From Nocardia arizonensis (lineage in GTDB: Bacteria > Actinomycetota > Actinomycetes > Mycobacteriales > Mycobacteriaceae): DNA of 64,000 nucleotides. The stretch lies in NCBI RefSeq assembly GCF_001310275.1, contig NZ_LGYZ01000050.1, positions 92,224-156,223 of the forward strand, in the 5' to 3' direction. Below, one piece after another: positions 51,316 through 60,404 of this stretch. A program made the position numbers and the translations under genes. The notes beneath the pieces were generated by a model. It had not been told where the DNA came from, searched no databases, and worked only from the letters and a program-made list of their open reading frames with translations. Numbering within the stretch: the stretch's first letter is position 1; each line of letters opens with the position of its first letter.

Positions 51316-51850
51316 GGTCGAACTTCCTTCCATCTCCGTTAACTGCACTATTGCACCAGCGTAACCAGAACAAGACTCGTGAGAACGGCTTACTCCGAGT
51401 AACGTGAATTCCGGGAGGACCGGTCGGTAAGCGATAGTGATATTTCACAATGACGGTCGCCGCACTGCCACCGACCTGCCGAGATGTCGGAGAACAGCGA
51501 ATCGGGCACGACCCGGGAAGTCGCCGGAACGAGCGCAATCCGCGTGATCGACGGCGCGGATCCACACCTCTCGGATGCGCATCCGTATCGTCTCGGCGGC
51601 CGGTGCCGTGTATCCAAATCGCCGCATGGAGAAACTTGTCGAATCACTCGGTGTGACAAAGCTTTCCAGATCCCCGGTGTCGATCATGGGCGGACCGGAC
51701 AGGATCACACGGCAATCACCCCGATACACCGTGCGCGGTGATCTCCGTCGGTAACGAAGTGGCGAACGGCCCTGCCGAATTCGAATGCGGAGGTTCATGC
51801 TGGTCAGAAGGCTGATTCCGCATTTCATCCACTTATCATCGGGAGGTCCC
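51316..51850. other. Gene-free stretch upstream of PucR
   Basis: About 535 bp between divergent genes with no convincing frame and reduced GC content. It is expected to carry promoters for both neighbours. No operator-like dyad was noticed. Confidence 0.45.
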
Positions 51851-52213
51851 ATGTTCGGTAGCGCCGATTCGACGAGGGACTCGCGGCGCGGTTGGCACGC
51901 GCAGGCGGGCGACCTGCTCGGCGACGACTACAACGTGCCCGGCATCGTCGCGTGCGGGTTCGGCATCGTCGCCCTCGCGTGCACGCTCACCGCGGCCGGT
52001 TACGGATTCGTCGGCTGGGCGCAGGTCGGGGCGGTCGTCACCGCGCTGCTGTGGCTGACCGGAATCGGGGCGTTGGTCATCGAACATCGCCGCGAACAGG
52101 CGATCGAACGCGAATACGGACGACGTGGACACGCGCCGGGCCACCGGGCCCCGCTGCGCTACGGCGCCATGACGCGCGCCACCGATACCGCCACCCCCGA
52201 GACCGCGCCCTGA
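51851..52213 (+). CDS. Small two-TM membrane protein
   Basis: A 120-residue protein: a polar N-terminus (about 1-32), two transmembrane helices (VPGIVACGFGIVALACTLTA and WAQVGAVVTALLWLTGIGAL), then a charged tail (VIEHRREQAIEREYGRRGHA) with a His/Arg-rich stretch. GGGAGG lies four bases before the ATG. No family recognised. It is convergent with the TetR gene at 52274. Confidence 0.72.
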   Translation: MFGSADSTRDSRRGWHAQAGDLLGDDYNVPGIVACGFGIVALACTLTAAGYGFVGWAQVGAVVTALLWLTGIGALVIEHRREQAIEREYGRRGHAPGHRAPLRYGAMTRATDTATPETAP

Positions 52214-52273
52214 GCGCCGTATCTCGTTCGCGCGTGCGGGGGACGCATCGCCGCACGCACTGCCCGCCGGGGC

Positions 52274-52957
52274 TCACTGTCCGAGTTCGATCCTGGGCAT
52301 GGTCTCGGTGACAAGGGTGGTGAGCATGTCCACGAGCAGGGCATGGACCTGTTCGCGACGCAGTGTGCCGCGCACGATCCACTCCCGACCCGCCACTTTC
52401 ACCAGGCCGCCGTACGCGCGCACCAGTGCGCGCAACTGTGCACCGTGCGCCGAATCGGCCATGCCGACCATGATCAGCATCCGTTCGGCCGCCGCGTCGT
52501 CGGCCTCGTCGAGGATCTGTTGCACCTCGGGATCGTTGCCGACACCTTCGTGGCTGGTCACCTTGACCCAGGTGTTGCCGTGCTCGGCGATGGTCTCCAG
52601 CAGCCAGCGCACGCTGGCCTCGACACGCTCGCGGTGGCTGCCGCTCGGCACCACCATGTCATCGATCCGCGGCAGGGTGACCATGCGGCGCACCACCGCC
52701 AGGTACAGGTCCCGTTTGTTGCCGAAATAGTGATTGATCAGTCCCCGGGCCACACCGGCGCGCTGGGCCAGCTCCGCGGTCGAGACCGCCGAGTAGGGCC
52801 GTTCGCCGAACATGTCGATGGCGCAGGCCAGAATCTGCGCGCGGCGTTCGTCGGGTTCGAGGCGTCGGCGGCGCGGCGCGTCCTCGACGGCGCCGTCGGC
52901 AGGCGCCGCGGGCGCGACGTCGGTCCGACGGCGGTCGGATTCAGAGAGACCGGGCAA
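52274..52957 (-). CDS. TetR-family regulator coupled to acyl-CoA dehydrogenase
   Basis: A 227-residue regulator. After a disordered Ala/Pro/Arg-rich leader (1-35) comes the HTH (RRAQILACAIDMFGERPYSA, STAELAQRAGVARGLINHYF). The C-terminal part is a typical all-helical ligand domain. It overlaps the end of the upstream acyl-CoA dehydrogenase gene by 17 bp, so the two are co-translated; a fatty-acyl-type ligand and autoregulation of the pair are likely but not shown. Confidence 0.9.
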   Translation of the reverse strand: MPGLSESDRRRTDVAPAAPADGAVEDAPRRRRLEPDERRAQILACAIDMFGERPYSAVSTAELAQRAGVARGLINHYFGNKRDLYLAVVRRMVTLPRIDDMVVPSGSHRERVEASVRWLLETIAEHGNTWVKVTSHEGVGNDPEVQQILDEADDAAAERMLIMVGMADSAHGAQLRALVRAYGGLVKVAGREWIVRGTLRREQVHALLVDMLTTLVTETMPRIELGQ

Positions 52958-54086
52958 TGAGATCCTTCATCACCTCGTTGCTGCCCGCGAGGATGCGCAG
53001 CACGCGGGCGCCGGTGTAGAGCTGGGAAATCGGATACTCCGTCATGTAGCCGTAGCCGCCGAACAGTTGCAGGCAGCGATCGACAACGATACCGAGTTGG
53101 TCGGTCAGCCAGTACTTGGACATGGCGGCGGTGGGAATGTCGAGTTCGCCTGCGACGTGTTTGACGATGCAGTCGTCGAGGAAGGTCCGGCCGACCTTGG
53201 CGATGGTCGCGCATTCGGCGAGTTCGAATTTGGTGTTCTGCATGGCGTAGAGCGGTTTGCCGAACGCCTCGCGGCCCTTGGTGTACTCGACGGTCAGCGC
53301 GACCGCCTTCTCCATCATGGCGACCGCGATGATGGCGGTGACCAGCCGCTCCTGGGCCAGCATCTGCATCATCTGGTAGAAGCCCTGACCTTCGGCCTCG
53401 CCGAGCAGGTTGCTCGCGGGCACCCGCAGTCCGTCGAAGAACAGTTCGGCGGTGTCCTGCGCCTTGCCGCCCATCTTGTCGAGGATGCGGCCGCGTTCGA
53501 AGCCGGGGGTGTCGTCGGAGACCTCGGCGAAGATGAGCGAGACGCCCGCGGCGCCCTTGGTGGGGTCGGTCTTGGCGGCGATGATGATGCCGTCGCAGAG
53601 CCAGCCGTTGGTGATGAAGATCTTCGAGCCGGTGATGACGTATTCGTCACCCTCGCGCACGGCCCTGGTCTTGATGTTCTGTAGATCCGAGCCGGTGCCC
53701 GGTTCGGTCATGCCGATGGAGAGCACCATCTCACCGCTCGCGGCCCTCGGCAGCACTCGCCGCTTGAGTTCCTCGGTGGCGAAGTGCTGGAGGTAGGGCG
53801 CGATGATCGTGCTGTGCACGGGCAGGCCCATCGAGCCGTCGCCCGCGAACGCCTGCTCCTCGATGATGGCCGCCTCGTGGGCGAAGGTGCCGCCACCGCC
53901 GCCGTATTCCGCGGGCACCGACGGGCACAGCAGGCCGAGTTCACCGGCCCGGTTGTAGAGCGCACGGTCGGGATGGCCCTGTTCGACGTACTTCTCCTCG
54001 TGCGGGACGACTTCCTTCTCGAAGAATGTCCGCGCGAGTTGCCGTACCGCCTCGACCTCGTCGTCACTCCACGCCGCACGTGCCAT
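52941..54086 (-). CDS. Acyl-CoA dehydrogenase (FadE-type)
   Basis: A 381-residue flavoenzyme for alpha,beta-dehydrogenation of an acyl-CoA. LGLLCPSVPAEYGGGGGTFA, MVLSIGMTEPGTGSDLQNIK and ITGSKIFITNGWLCDGIIIA form the FAD/acyl pocket; FGGYGYMTEYPISQLYTGAR and RILAGSNEVMKDLIARSL end the protein. The usual Glu of the YEGT-type C-terminal motif is Ala here (LAGSNE), so the base is probably supplied from the alternative helix position as in long-chain or branched-chain enzymes. AAGGATC lies four bases before the ATG. It overlaps the downstream TetR gene. Confidence 0.93.
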   Translation of the reverse strand: MARAAWSDDEVEAVRQLARTFFEKEVVPHEEKYVEQGHPDRALYNRAGELGLLCPSVPAEYGGGGGTFAHEAAIIEEQAFAGDGSMGLPVHSTIIAPYLQHFATEELKRRVLPRAASGEMVLSIGMTEPGTGSDLQNIKTRAVREGDEYVITGSKIFITNGWLCDGIIIAAKTDPTKGAAGVSLIFAEVSDDTPGFERGRILDKMGGKAQDTAELFFDGLRVPASNLLGEAEGQGFYQMMQMLAQERLVTAIIAVAMMEKAVALTVEYTKGREAFGKPLYAMQNTKFELAECATIAKVGRTFLDDCIVKHVAGELDIPTAAMSKYWLTDQLGIVVDRCLQLFGGYGYMTEYPISQLYTGARVLRILAGSNEVMKDLIARSL

Positions 54087-54210
54087 TGCCGATCCTTCGT
54101 CTCGATGCTCGCGTGCGACGTGCAGGCCGCACGTCAATAGCGTTCCACCACTATTGACGCCCTGTCAACAAAACGGACCGGACAGGGGCCGCAACGGCGG
54201 TCGTGTCCGC

Positions 54211-54909
54211 TCAGCCCGCGGAGCGCCGACCTCGGTCGACAGCGGCCAGAGTGGTGAAGATCGGGGTGTCGGGATCGGCGGAGATGCCCTGGCGGCGCAG
54301 GTAGCCGTCGATCAGACCCCACACGAATTCGGCGGACTGGTCGACGAATTCGGCGGTGCGCTCGGGCCCCGGGCGACCGGCGTCGCCGAGCCAGAGATCG
54401 GTGGTCGCCACCACGACGCCGACCACCGCCCTGGACAGATAGTCGATCCCGGAGGGATCGATCGGCAGCGGCTCGGCGATCGCGCGGGCCTGCGCGGCGA
54501 CCCGGCCCGCGGCCGCGCGGCCGAGGTCGAATTGCAGGACCGATCCGTCGTCCTGCTGCGTCGACTGGGCCTGGCCGAGGAAGCGGAAGACATTGGGATG
54601 GCGCAGGATCGAATCGGCGTAACCCGCCAGCACCCGCCGCAGCGCGACCCGGGGCGGTTGCAGCATCAGCGTCAGGTCGGCGCCCGCCGACGCGGCGGCC
54701 GAGCGGGCCATGCGGTCGCCGATCTCGGTGTAGAGGTCGGCCTTGTCGACGAATCGGCGGTAGAGCCTCGGTTTGGTGATGTGTGCCTCGCGCGCGATGT
54801 CGTCCATGCTCGGACGCGGTCCTTCGCGATCGATCACCCGTATGGCCGCGTCGACGATCTCCTCGCGCGAGATCGTCCGCGGCGCGGAGCGGGATTTCGC
54901 GCGTGGCAC
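54211..54909 (-). CDS. TetR-family regulator, divergent from the EphD-like hydrolase
   Basis: A 232-residue regulator: basic start (PRAKSRSAPRTISREEIVDA), HTH in AAIRVIDREGPRPSMDDIAR and EAHITKPRLYRRFVDKADLY, then a helical ligand domain. GTG 54909 is chosen as the first start that leaves the family's normal short N-terminal arm; the longer reading upstream is Arg/Gly-rich filler. A CGTACC-GCC-GGTACG dyad lies 15 bp upstream of the start, and a second copy precedes the divergent hydrolase gene, so it probably represses both. Confidence 0.85.
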   Translation of the reverse strand: MPRAKSRSAPRTISREEIVDAAIRVIDREGPRPSMDDIAREAHITKPRLYRRFVDKADLYTEIGDRMARSAAASAGADLTLMLQPPRVALRRVLAGYADSILRHPNVFRFLGQAQSTQQDDGSVLQFDLGRAAAGRVAAQARAIAEPLPIDPSGIDYLSRAVVGVVVATTDLWLGDAGRPGPERTAEFVDQSAEFVWGLIDGYLRRQGISADPDTPIFTTLAAVDRGRRSAG

Positions 54910-54924
54910 GGCAGCGAGCTTACA

Positions 54925-54939
54925 CGTACCGCCGGTACG
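54925..54939. promoter_or_regulatory. Operator-like dyad CGTACC-GCC-GGTACG
   Basis: A perfect 15-bp inverted repeat immediately upstream of the TetR start. The same arms recur at 55137-55151. Likely autoregulatory site of this TetR. Confidence 0.65.
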
Positions 54940-55134
54940 GACGCGCCGCCCCGATCGCGCGCAACCGATCGCCCCTTCGACGGCACGCGGTCCCGCCGCG
55001 GCGGGATCGCCGCCTTCGCGGTGCGCCGAGCGGGTCCGGCTATTTGCCAGTGTCATGCCGCTAAGTGACCTACGTCACCACCCGGCGCCCTCCCGCGGAT
55101 TGCGGACCGCGCAGCCGTACTGACAGTATCGAGC

Positions 55135-55153
55135 AACGTACCGATGGTACGTT
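55135..55153. promoter_or_regulatory. Operator-like dyad AACGTACC-GAT-GGTACGTT
   Basis: A perfect 19-bp palindrome with 8-base arms, 66 bp upstream of the EphD-like hydrolase start. It shares CGTACC-N3-GGTACG with the site in front of the divergent TetR. Confidence 0.7.
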
Positions 55154-55219
55154 CGGGCGCTCGGCGCCCGGCCGCGACAGCCCATCGGCCGCGATGGCCC
55201 ATCGAGCGAGGCAGCCCAG

Positions 55220-56173
55220 ATGAACCGACCGTCCGACAGCACCGATCCGCGGGGCACCCACCGACCGGTCCGCACCTCGACCGTCCGCGGCGCGGGCGTC
55301 GACCTGGCCGTCTTCGAATGGGGTTCGCCCGGCGGTGACCCGCTGGTGCTCGTGCACGGACTCTCCGACACCCACCTCGTGTGGACCGATGTCGCGGTCC
55401 TGCTCGCCGACGGGTTCCGCGTCATCACCTACGACGTGCGCGGCCACGGCGGTTCCGGCGGTCCGTATACGGCCGCGGACTACCGACTCGAGCGGCTCGC
55501 CGCCGACTTCTTCGCCCTCGTCGACCGCCTCAGCCCGAACCGGCCGGTGCACGTGTGCGGACACGGCTGGGGCGCGGTGCAGATCTGGGAAGCGGTGTGC
55601 GACCCGCGCGCCAACACCAGGATCGCCTCCTTCACCGCCATCGCCGGACCCAACCTCGATCACGTCGGCTCCACCGTGCGCGACCTGCTGCGCCACCCCC
55701 GGGAGGTGACGCGCGCGGTCGCCGACCGCAGGTTCTGGTGCGGCGGCGGCCGTTCGCCGCAGACCGCCGCGCAGCGGATCCTGTTCCCGCCCCGGGTGCG
55801 GAGCTTGGTCGTCGAACGGCTCGGCGGCATCGCAAGGGCGAACGCCCCGCTCGCGCCCACCTGGCGTGCGGACCTGCTCGCGGGCGCGCGGATCGCGGGC
55901 GCCAACCTGCCCCGCCACCTGCTGCGACCGCGGCGCAGGCACACCGCGGTGCCCGTGCAGATGGTGGTCGACACCACCGACATCCTGGTTCCGCCGTTCC
56001 TGTACTACGGCAGCGCCCGCTGGGTCGACCGATTGTGGCGGAGTTCGATTCCGGCCGACCATTGGCTGCCGGTGACCGAACCGCTGCTCGTCGCCGAGGC
56101 CATCGCCAATTTCGTCGACGACCTGTCGACGGCGAACGCGCCGTATCCGGGCACCGGCGCCGCGGAACGCTGA
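55220..56173 (+). CDS. EphD-like alpha/beta hydrolase without the usual nucleophile
   Basis: A 317-residue alpha/beta hydrolase. VLVHGLSDTHLVWTDVAVLL and ITYDVRGHGGSGGPYTAADY are typical of epoxide-hydrolase-like proteins and of the N-terminal half of mycobacterial EphD. The nucleophile elbow reads HVCGHGWGAVQIWE, so Gly116 occupies the position of the catalytic Asp (GHDWG in epoxide hydrolases); a single GAC-to-GGC change would explain it. A late DHWLPVTEP supplies the expected histidine. It may be catalytically dead, or use another chemistry. An SDR gene follows after 109 bp, echoing the hydrolase-SDR fusion of EphD. Confidence 0.8.
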   Translation: MNRPSDSTDPRGTHRPVRTSTVRGAGVDLAVFEWGSPGGDPLVLVHGLSDTHLVWTDVAVLLADGFRVITYDVRGHGGSGGPYTAADYRLERLAADFFALVDRLSPNRPVHVCGHGWGAVQIWEAVCDPRANTRIASFTAIAGPNLDHVGSTVRDLLRHPREVTRAVADRRFWCGGGRSPQTAAQRILFPPRVRSLVVERLGGIARANAPLAPTWRADLLAGARIAGANLPRHLLRPRRRHTAVPVQMVVDTTDILVPPFLYYGSARWVDRLWRSSIPADHWLPVTEPLLVAEAIANFVDDLSTANAPYPGTGAAER

Positions 56174-56282
56174 ACCGACCGCCCGGAGCCCTCGGGCCGG
56201 GCACGCAGGGCGAATGCGACAATGAGGGCCGACAACGCCTGTCCACAACGCCCCCGTTCACGAAGGATCGCCCCGCATCACG

Positions 56283-57740
56283 ATGGCCGCACACACCCCG
56301 TCGCCGACCACGACCCAACCGGCCATCGACCCCGACGATCTGGCCACCTGCCTGCGCGTGCTCGATCAAGCGGGCGCGCTCGACAAGGACGATCCGTCTT
56401 CGATCGCCGTGCAGCGGGCCGTCGGCCACATGTTCAAGAAGCTCAAGCAACGCAGGCGCAGCGAGGCCAGGGCCGCGGTCTCGGAGGCCGATCGCGCGGT
56501 CGTGGCGGCCACGGCCACCGGTTCGCCGAATCGCATCGATGACGAGACCGCGGGTATTCCGATCAGCGCGTCCACCTCCGGCGCGAGCGCGGGCATGCTG
56601 ATCCGGCCGCGGCCCTGCTATATCTGCAAACAGCGCTACACCCGGGTCGACGCGTTCTACCACCAGTTGTGTCCCGAATGCGCCGCAGACAGCCACGCCC
56701 GCCGCGACGCCCGCACCGATCTCACCGGCCGCCGCGCCCTGCTCACCGGCGGTCGCGCCAAGATCGGCATGTACATCGCGCTGCGGCTGCTGCGCGATGG
56801 CGCGCACACGACCGTCACCACTCGTTTCCCCAACGACGCGATCCGCCGCTTCACCGCCATGGAGGACAGCGCCGACTGGTTGCACCGGCTGCGCATCGTC
56901 GGCATCGACCTGCGCGATCCGGCCCAGGTGGTGGCGCTGGCCGACGACGTGGCGGCACAGGGTCCGCTCGACATCCTCATCAATAACGCCGCCCAGACCG
57001 TGCGCCGCTCCCCCGGCGCCTACAGCGCACTCGTCGAGGCCGAATCCGGTCCGCTGCCCGCGGGCGCGCTGCCGGATGTCGTGACCTTCGGCAAGACCAT
57101 GCAGGCCCATCCCACGGCGCTGACCGCCTCGCTCGCACCCGCGCTCACCGCGGCCGAGGTCGCGGAACTGGCGCTGGTCGCCGGATCGGCCACGCCCGAG
57201 CGCATCGCCCGCGGCATCGCCATCGACGCGGGCGGCCTGGTGCCGGATCTCGCGCACACCAACAGCTGGGTGCAGACGGTCGCCGAGGTGGACCCCACCG
57301 AACTGCTCGAGGTACAACTCTGCAACTCGGTCGCCCCGTTCATCCTCATCTCCCGACTGCGCCCCGTCATGGCCGCCGCGGCGGCGCGCCGCAAGTACGT
57401 GGTGAACGTCTCGGCCATGGAGGGCCAGTTCTCCCGCGCCTACAAGGGGCCGGGCCACCCGCACACGAATATGGCAAAGGCCGCGCTGAACATGCTGACC
57501 CGCACCAGCGCGGGCGAGATGTTCGAACGCGATTCGATCCTCATGACCGCGGTCGACACCGGCTGGATCACCGACGAACGCCCGCACTACACGAAGCTGC
57601 GCCTGGCCGAGGAAGGTTTCCACGCGCCGCTGGATCTGGTCGACGGCGCCGCACGCGTCTACGACCCGATCGTCCGCGGCGAGAACGGCACCGACATCTA
57701 CGGCTGCTTCCTCAAGGACTATCGCCCTTCTCCCTGGTGA
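56283..57740 (+). CDS. SDR oxidoreductase with N-terminal zinc-ribbon-like segment
   Basis: A 485-residue protein. Residues 1-105 are polar and helical; about 108-135 hold RPCYICKQRYTRVDAFYHQL and CPECAADS, a CxxC...CxxC metal site. From about 145 an SDR domain begins: LTGRRALLTGGRAKIGMYIA (NAD(P) turn), ILINNAAQTVRRSPGAYSAL, VVNVSAMEGQF with the catalytic Ser, then GHPHTNMAKAALNML, where the usual YxxxK is TxxxK, so the catalytic Tyr is replaced. A long insert (about 230-330) interrupts the fold. Similar zinc-plus-SDR proteins are known in actinobacteria, function unclear. It may act with the EphD-like hydrolase encoded upstream. Confidence 0.8.
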   Translation: MAAHTPSPTTTQPAIDPDDLATCLRVLDQAGALDKDDPSSIAVQRAVGHMFKKLKQRRRSEARAAVSEADRAVVAATATGSPNRIDDETAGIPISASTSGASAGMLIRPRPCYICKQRYTRVDAFYHQLCPECAADSHARRDARTDLTGRRALLTGGRAKIGMYIALRLLRDGAHTTVTTRFPNDAIRRFTAMEDSADWLHRLRIVGIDLRDPAQVVALADDVAAQGPLDILINNAAQTVRRSPGAYSALVEAESGPLPAGALPDVVTFGKTMQAHPTALTASLAPALTAAEVAELALVAGSATPERIARGIAIDAGGLVPDLAHTNSWVQTVAEVDPTELLEVQLCNSVAPFILISRLRPVMAAAAARRKYVVNVSAMEGQFSRAYKGPGHPHTNMAKAALNMLTRTSAGEMFERDSILMTAVDTGWITDERPHYTKLRLAEEGFHAPLDLVDGAARVYDPIVRGENGTDIYGCFLKDYRPSPW

Positions 57741-57815
57741 TCCCGTCTCGAAACCACGCGCGGTCCCGACGCCCGCGATCGCGCCGCCGCGGTTTCGGCG
57801 CCCTATCCTTGAACC

Positions 57816-58217
57816 ATGCTGTATCGGCTTCTTGCCGATGCCACCGCGGTCGCGCACTTCGCCTTCCTGGCCTATGTGGTGGTCGGAGGCTTCCTGACGT
57901 GGCGGTGGCCGCGGACTATCTGGCTGCATCTGTTCGCGTGCGGGTGGGGGTTCTCGACAGTCCTGTTCGGGTTCGACTGCCCGCTGACCTATCTGGAGGA
58001 CTGGGCGCGGCGGCGGGCGGGTGAGAGCGGCCTGCCGTCCAGCGGATTCATCGATCACTATCTGACGGGGGTGATCTATCCGGCGAACGCGGTGGGGCTG
58101 GTGCGGGTGCTGGTCGCGGTGTGCGTGGTGGTGTCGTGGGCAGGCTACGCGGTGCTACGGCGGCGGGCGGACCGCGCGCACGGCGATCGGACACCCACGG
58201 ATTCGGCACGGCACTGA
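57816..58217 (+). CDS. DUF2784 membrane protein
   Basis: A 133-residue protein with four hydrophobic segments. YRLLADATAVAHFAFLAYVV, WRWPRTIWLHLFACGWGFST, FDCPLTYLEDWARRRAGE and SSGFIDHYLTGVIYPANAVG make up the DUF2784 signature, including the conserved CPLT-x-x-E. The C-terminal tail is Arg/His-rich. Function is unknown; it occurs widely in proteobacteria and actinobacteria as a single-domain inner-membrane protein. Confidence 0.88.
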   Translation: MLYRLLADATAVAHFAFLAYVVVGGFLTWRWPRTIWLHLFACGWGFSTVLFGFDCPLTYLEDWARRRAGESGLPSSGFIDHYLTGVIYPANAVGLVRVLVAVCVVVSWAGYAVLRRRADRAHGDRTPTDSARH

Positions 58218-58381
58218 GGAAGGCGGCCGATGTCGGTGCGCCACGGTCGGTTACGCGCGGGTTCGGCTCGCGGACCCGTGACGGTGGCCGCGGCGGGCGG
58301 GCGCATTGCGTGGCGGTTGCCGGGTCGGGCGGCGCGACTTCGACACAACGTCGGCCGCCCGGAACTATTACTGTCGTTCTG

Positions 58382-59722
58382 GTGAACGATCACGCACGGC
58401 TGGTCCACGATTACGAAATCGGCATCGGTGTTCCCACCTCCGCCATCGATCCGGCACCGGACCCCGGCGGCAATCTCGCTGCCACACTGCCGGTCTGGGC
58501 ACTGGCCGCGGGATCGATCGCAGCGTTGACGACGGCCGCGAACCGACTGCGCGACGCACACGGACTGGCACCGGTGGCCCACCGTATCGACCCGGCCCGG
58601 ATCGCGGCGTCGTTCTCCAGCGAGCGACTGCTCCGTGCCGACGGCAGGCCGCCCGCCGTCTTCGCCGACCTGTCCGGCTTCTTCCCGACCTTCGACGGCT
58701 GGGTGCGCACCCACGCCAACTATCCGCACCACCGCGCCCGACTGCTGGCTTGCCTCGGCCTGCCCGACAACGCGCCGCTGGATCTCGCGGTGGCGCAGTT
58801 GGCCATGAGCCGGGCCTGCGATGTCGAGGAGGCGGCCGCCGCCTGCGGCGCCGTCGCGGTGCGGGTGCGCGACGAGCAGGAGTGGGCGGGCACGCCGGAG
58901 GCCGTCGCCGCCGCCTCCGGTCCGCTGGTGGCGCTCGCCGATCGCGCCGATCGCGCGGGCACCCAGTTCCGTTCCGACGCCACCCCGTTCCAACCGCTGC
59001 GCGGCGTGCGCGTCCTCGATCTGACCCGGGTCATCGCCGGTCCGGTCGCGACCCGCACCCTGGCGCTGCTCGGCGCCGAGGTGCTGCGGGTGGATCCGCC
59101 GTTCCTGCCCGAGATCTCCTGGCAGTACCTCGACACCTGTCAGGGCAAGTTCTCCACCCGCCTCGACCTGCGCGAACCGGCCTTCGCCGACCTGCTGGCC
59201 GCCGCCGACGTCCTGGTGACCGGCTACCGCCCGGGGGCGCTGGAATACGCGGGGCTCGACATCTCGCTGCGCCCCGGTCTGGTGCACGGCCGGGTGTGCG
59301 CGTGGGGCGAGTCCGGTCCGTGGGGCGCCCGCCGTGGTTTCGACAGCATCGTGCAGGCCGCCACCGGTATCTCCATCATCGAGGGGGCGCCGTCGGTACC
59401 GGGCGCGCTTCCCGCCCAGGCCCTCGACCACGCCACCGGCTATCTGCTGGCCGCGGGTGTGATCGACGCGCTCGCGGCGCGCACCTACGACGGTGTCGGG
59501 CGCGATGTCCTGGTGTCGTTGGCGCGCACCGCCTCCTGGTTGCTGAATGCCCCGGACCGCACCCTCCATCACCCGCAGGCGACGCCGCCGCATCCCGATG
59601 CGGCCGTGGCGCACGGCGGTCTGGTGACCGCCGCGCCCGCGCTGGCGGAGTATCCCGACTACGCCTGGCCCGCTCCCGGATACGGCAGCAACTATCCGGC
59701 CTGGCCGGTGCGCACCCGCTAG
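58382..59722 (+). CDS. CaiB/BaiF-type CoA-transferase family III protein
   Basis: A 446-residue protein. Residues about 1-195 form an N-terminal region with weak CoA-transferase likeness (RIAASFSSERLLRADGRPPA, FADLSGFFPTFDGWVRTHAN); about 205-400 carry the clear family III core: LRGVRVLDLTRVIAGPVATR, LALLGAEVLRVDPPF, CAWGESGPWGARRGFDSIVQ with the catalytic Asp in GFDS, and GYLLAAGVIDALAAR. It moves CoA between an acyl donor and an unknown acid. The GTG start lacks an obvious ribosome site, so it is uncertain. Its end overlaps the convergent TetR stop by four bases. Confidence 0.85.
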   Translation: MNDHARLVHDYEIGIGVPTSAIDPAPDPGGNLAATLPVWALAAGSIAALTTAANRLRDAHGLAPVAHRIDPARIAASFSSERLLRADGRPPAVFADLSGFFPTFDGWVRTHANYPHHRARLLACLGLPDNAPLDLAVAQLAMSRACDVEEAAAACGAVAVRVRDEQEWAGTPEAVAAASGPLVALADRADRAGTQFRSDATPFQPLRGVRVLDLTRVIAGPVATRTLALLGAEVLRVDPPFLPEISWQYLDTCQGKFSTRLDLREPAFADLLAAADVLVTGYRPGALEYAGLDISLRPGLVHGRVCAWGESGPWGARRGFDSIVQAATGISIIEGAPSVPGALPAQALDHATGYLLAAGVIDALAARTYDGVGRDVLVSLARTASWLLNAPDRTLHHPQATPPHPDAAVAHGGLVTAAPALAEYPDYAWPAPGYGSNYPAWPVRTR

Positions 59723-60300
59723 GTGTCGCCTTCCGCGCCCGCCACGGCAAGGCAGGCGATGGCGAACTGTTCGCCGCGGGGCAGCGTGGCGTCCGGGGCG
59801 AGCATCCACAGCACCGAGAACCCTTGGGTGATGGTGAAATACAGTTCCGCGACGGCGTGCGCGCCGGCCTCGGTCAGGCGCGGATGCGTTTCGCGCAGCG
59901 CGGCGGCGAGGTCGGCGTACGCGCCCGCGAGCCCTTCGCCGACGAAGGTGGGCTGTTCCGGTGTGCGTGCCACCCGCAGCATGTTCTCGACGCTGGCGAG
60001 CATGCTCTCGCGGTTCTCGGCGAACAGCGCGGGCAGGCCGTCCACCATGACGGCGAGCGCGGCGGGCAGCGGCATGTCCCGGGTCGACCGGATCAGCGCT
60101 TCCATCCCGTCGCCGATGCCGGTGCCGAGCGCTTCGGCGAGCGCCTCGGCGATCAGCCGCTCCTTGGAGCCGAAGTGGTAGCCGATGGCGGCCAGGCTGA
60201 CGCCCGCGGCGGTGGCGATGTCACGGGCGGTGGTCTTGGCGACGCCGCGCTCCATGATCGCCTTGCGCGCACCCGCCAGCAGGTCTTCCCGGTTTCCCAT
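59719..60300 (-). CDS. TetR-family regulator, divergent from the nucleoside hydrolase
   Basis: A 193-residue regulator: REDLLAGARKAIMERGVAKT, TARDIATAAGVSLAAIGYHF form the HTH (about 8-50), followed by a helical domain ending GEQFAIACLAVAGAEGDT. Its start faces the nucleoside hydrolase gene 104 bp away, with a 22-bp imperfect palindrome (60320-60341) between them, the probable operator. The regulated unit is likely the hydrolase-amidohydrolase pair. Confidence 0.88.
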   Translation of the reverse strand: MGNREDLLAGARKAIMERGVAKTTARDIATAAGVSLAAIGYHFGSKERLIAEALAEALGTGIGDGMEALIRSTRDMPLPAALAVMVDGLPALFAENRESMLASVENMLRVARTPEQPTFVGEGLAGAYADLAAALRETHPRLTEAGAHAVAELYFTITQGFSVLWMLAPDATLPRGEQFAIACLAVAGAEGDT

Positions 60301-60319
60301 GCGGCCAGCCTACAATACC

Positions 60320-60341
60320 GTCTGAGACATATGTACCAGAC
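60320..60341. promoter_or_regulatory. Imperfect 22-bp palindrome, probable TetR operator
   Basis: GTCTG and CAGAC arms flank a central ACATATGT, with two unpaired bases on each side. It lies 19 bp upstream of the TetR start and 63 bp before the divergent nucleoside hydrolase. Confidence 0.6.
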
Positions 60342-60404
60342 ATTCGTGCCGGCCACGCGCGGACCCATGCGCCCCGGCTCCGGCGCGATCGCTACGCTCG
60401 TGCT

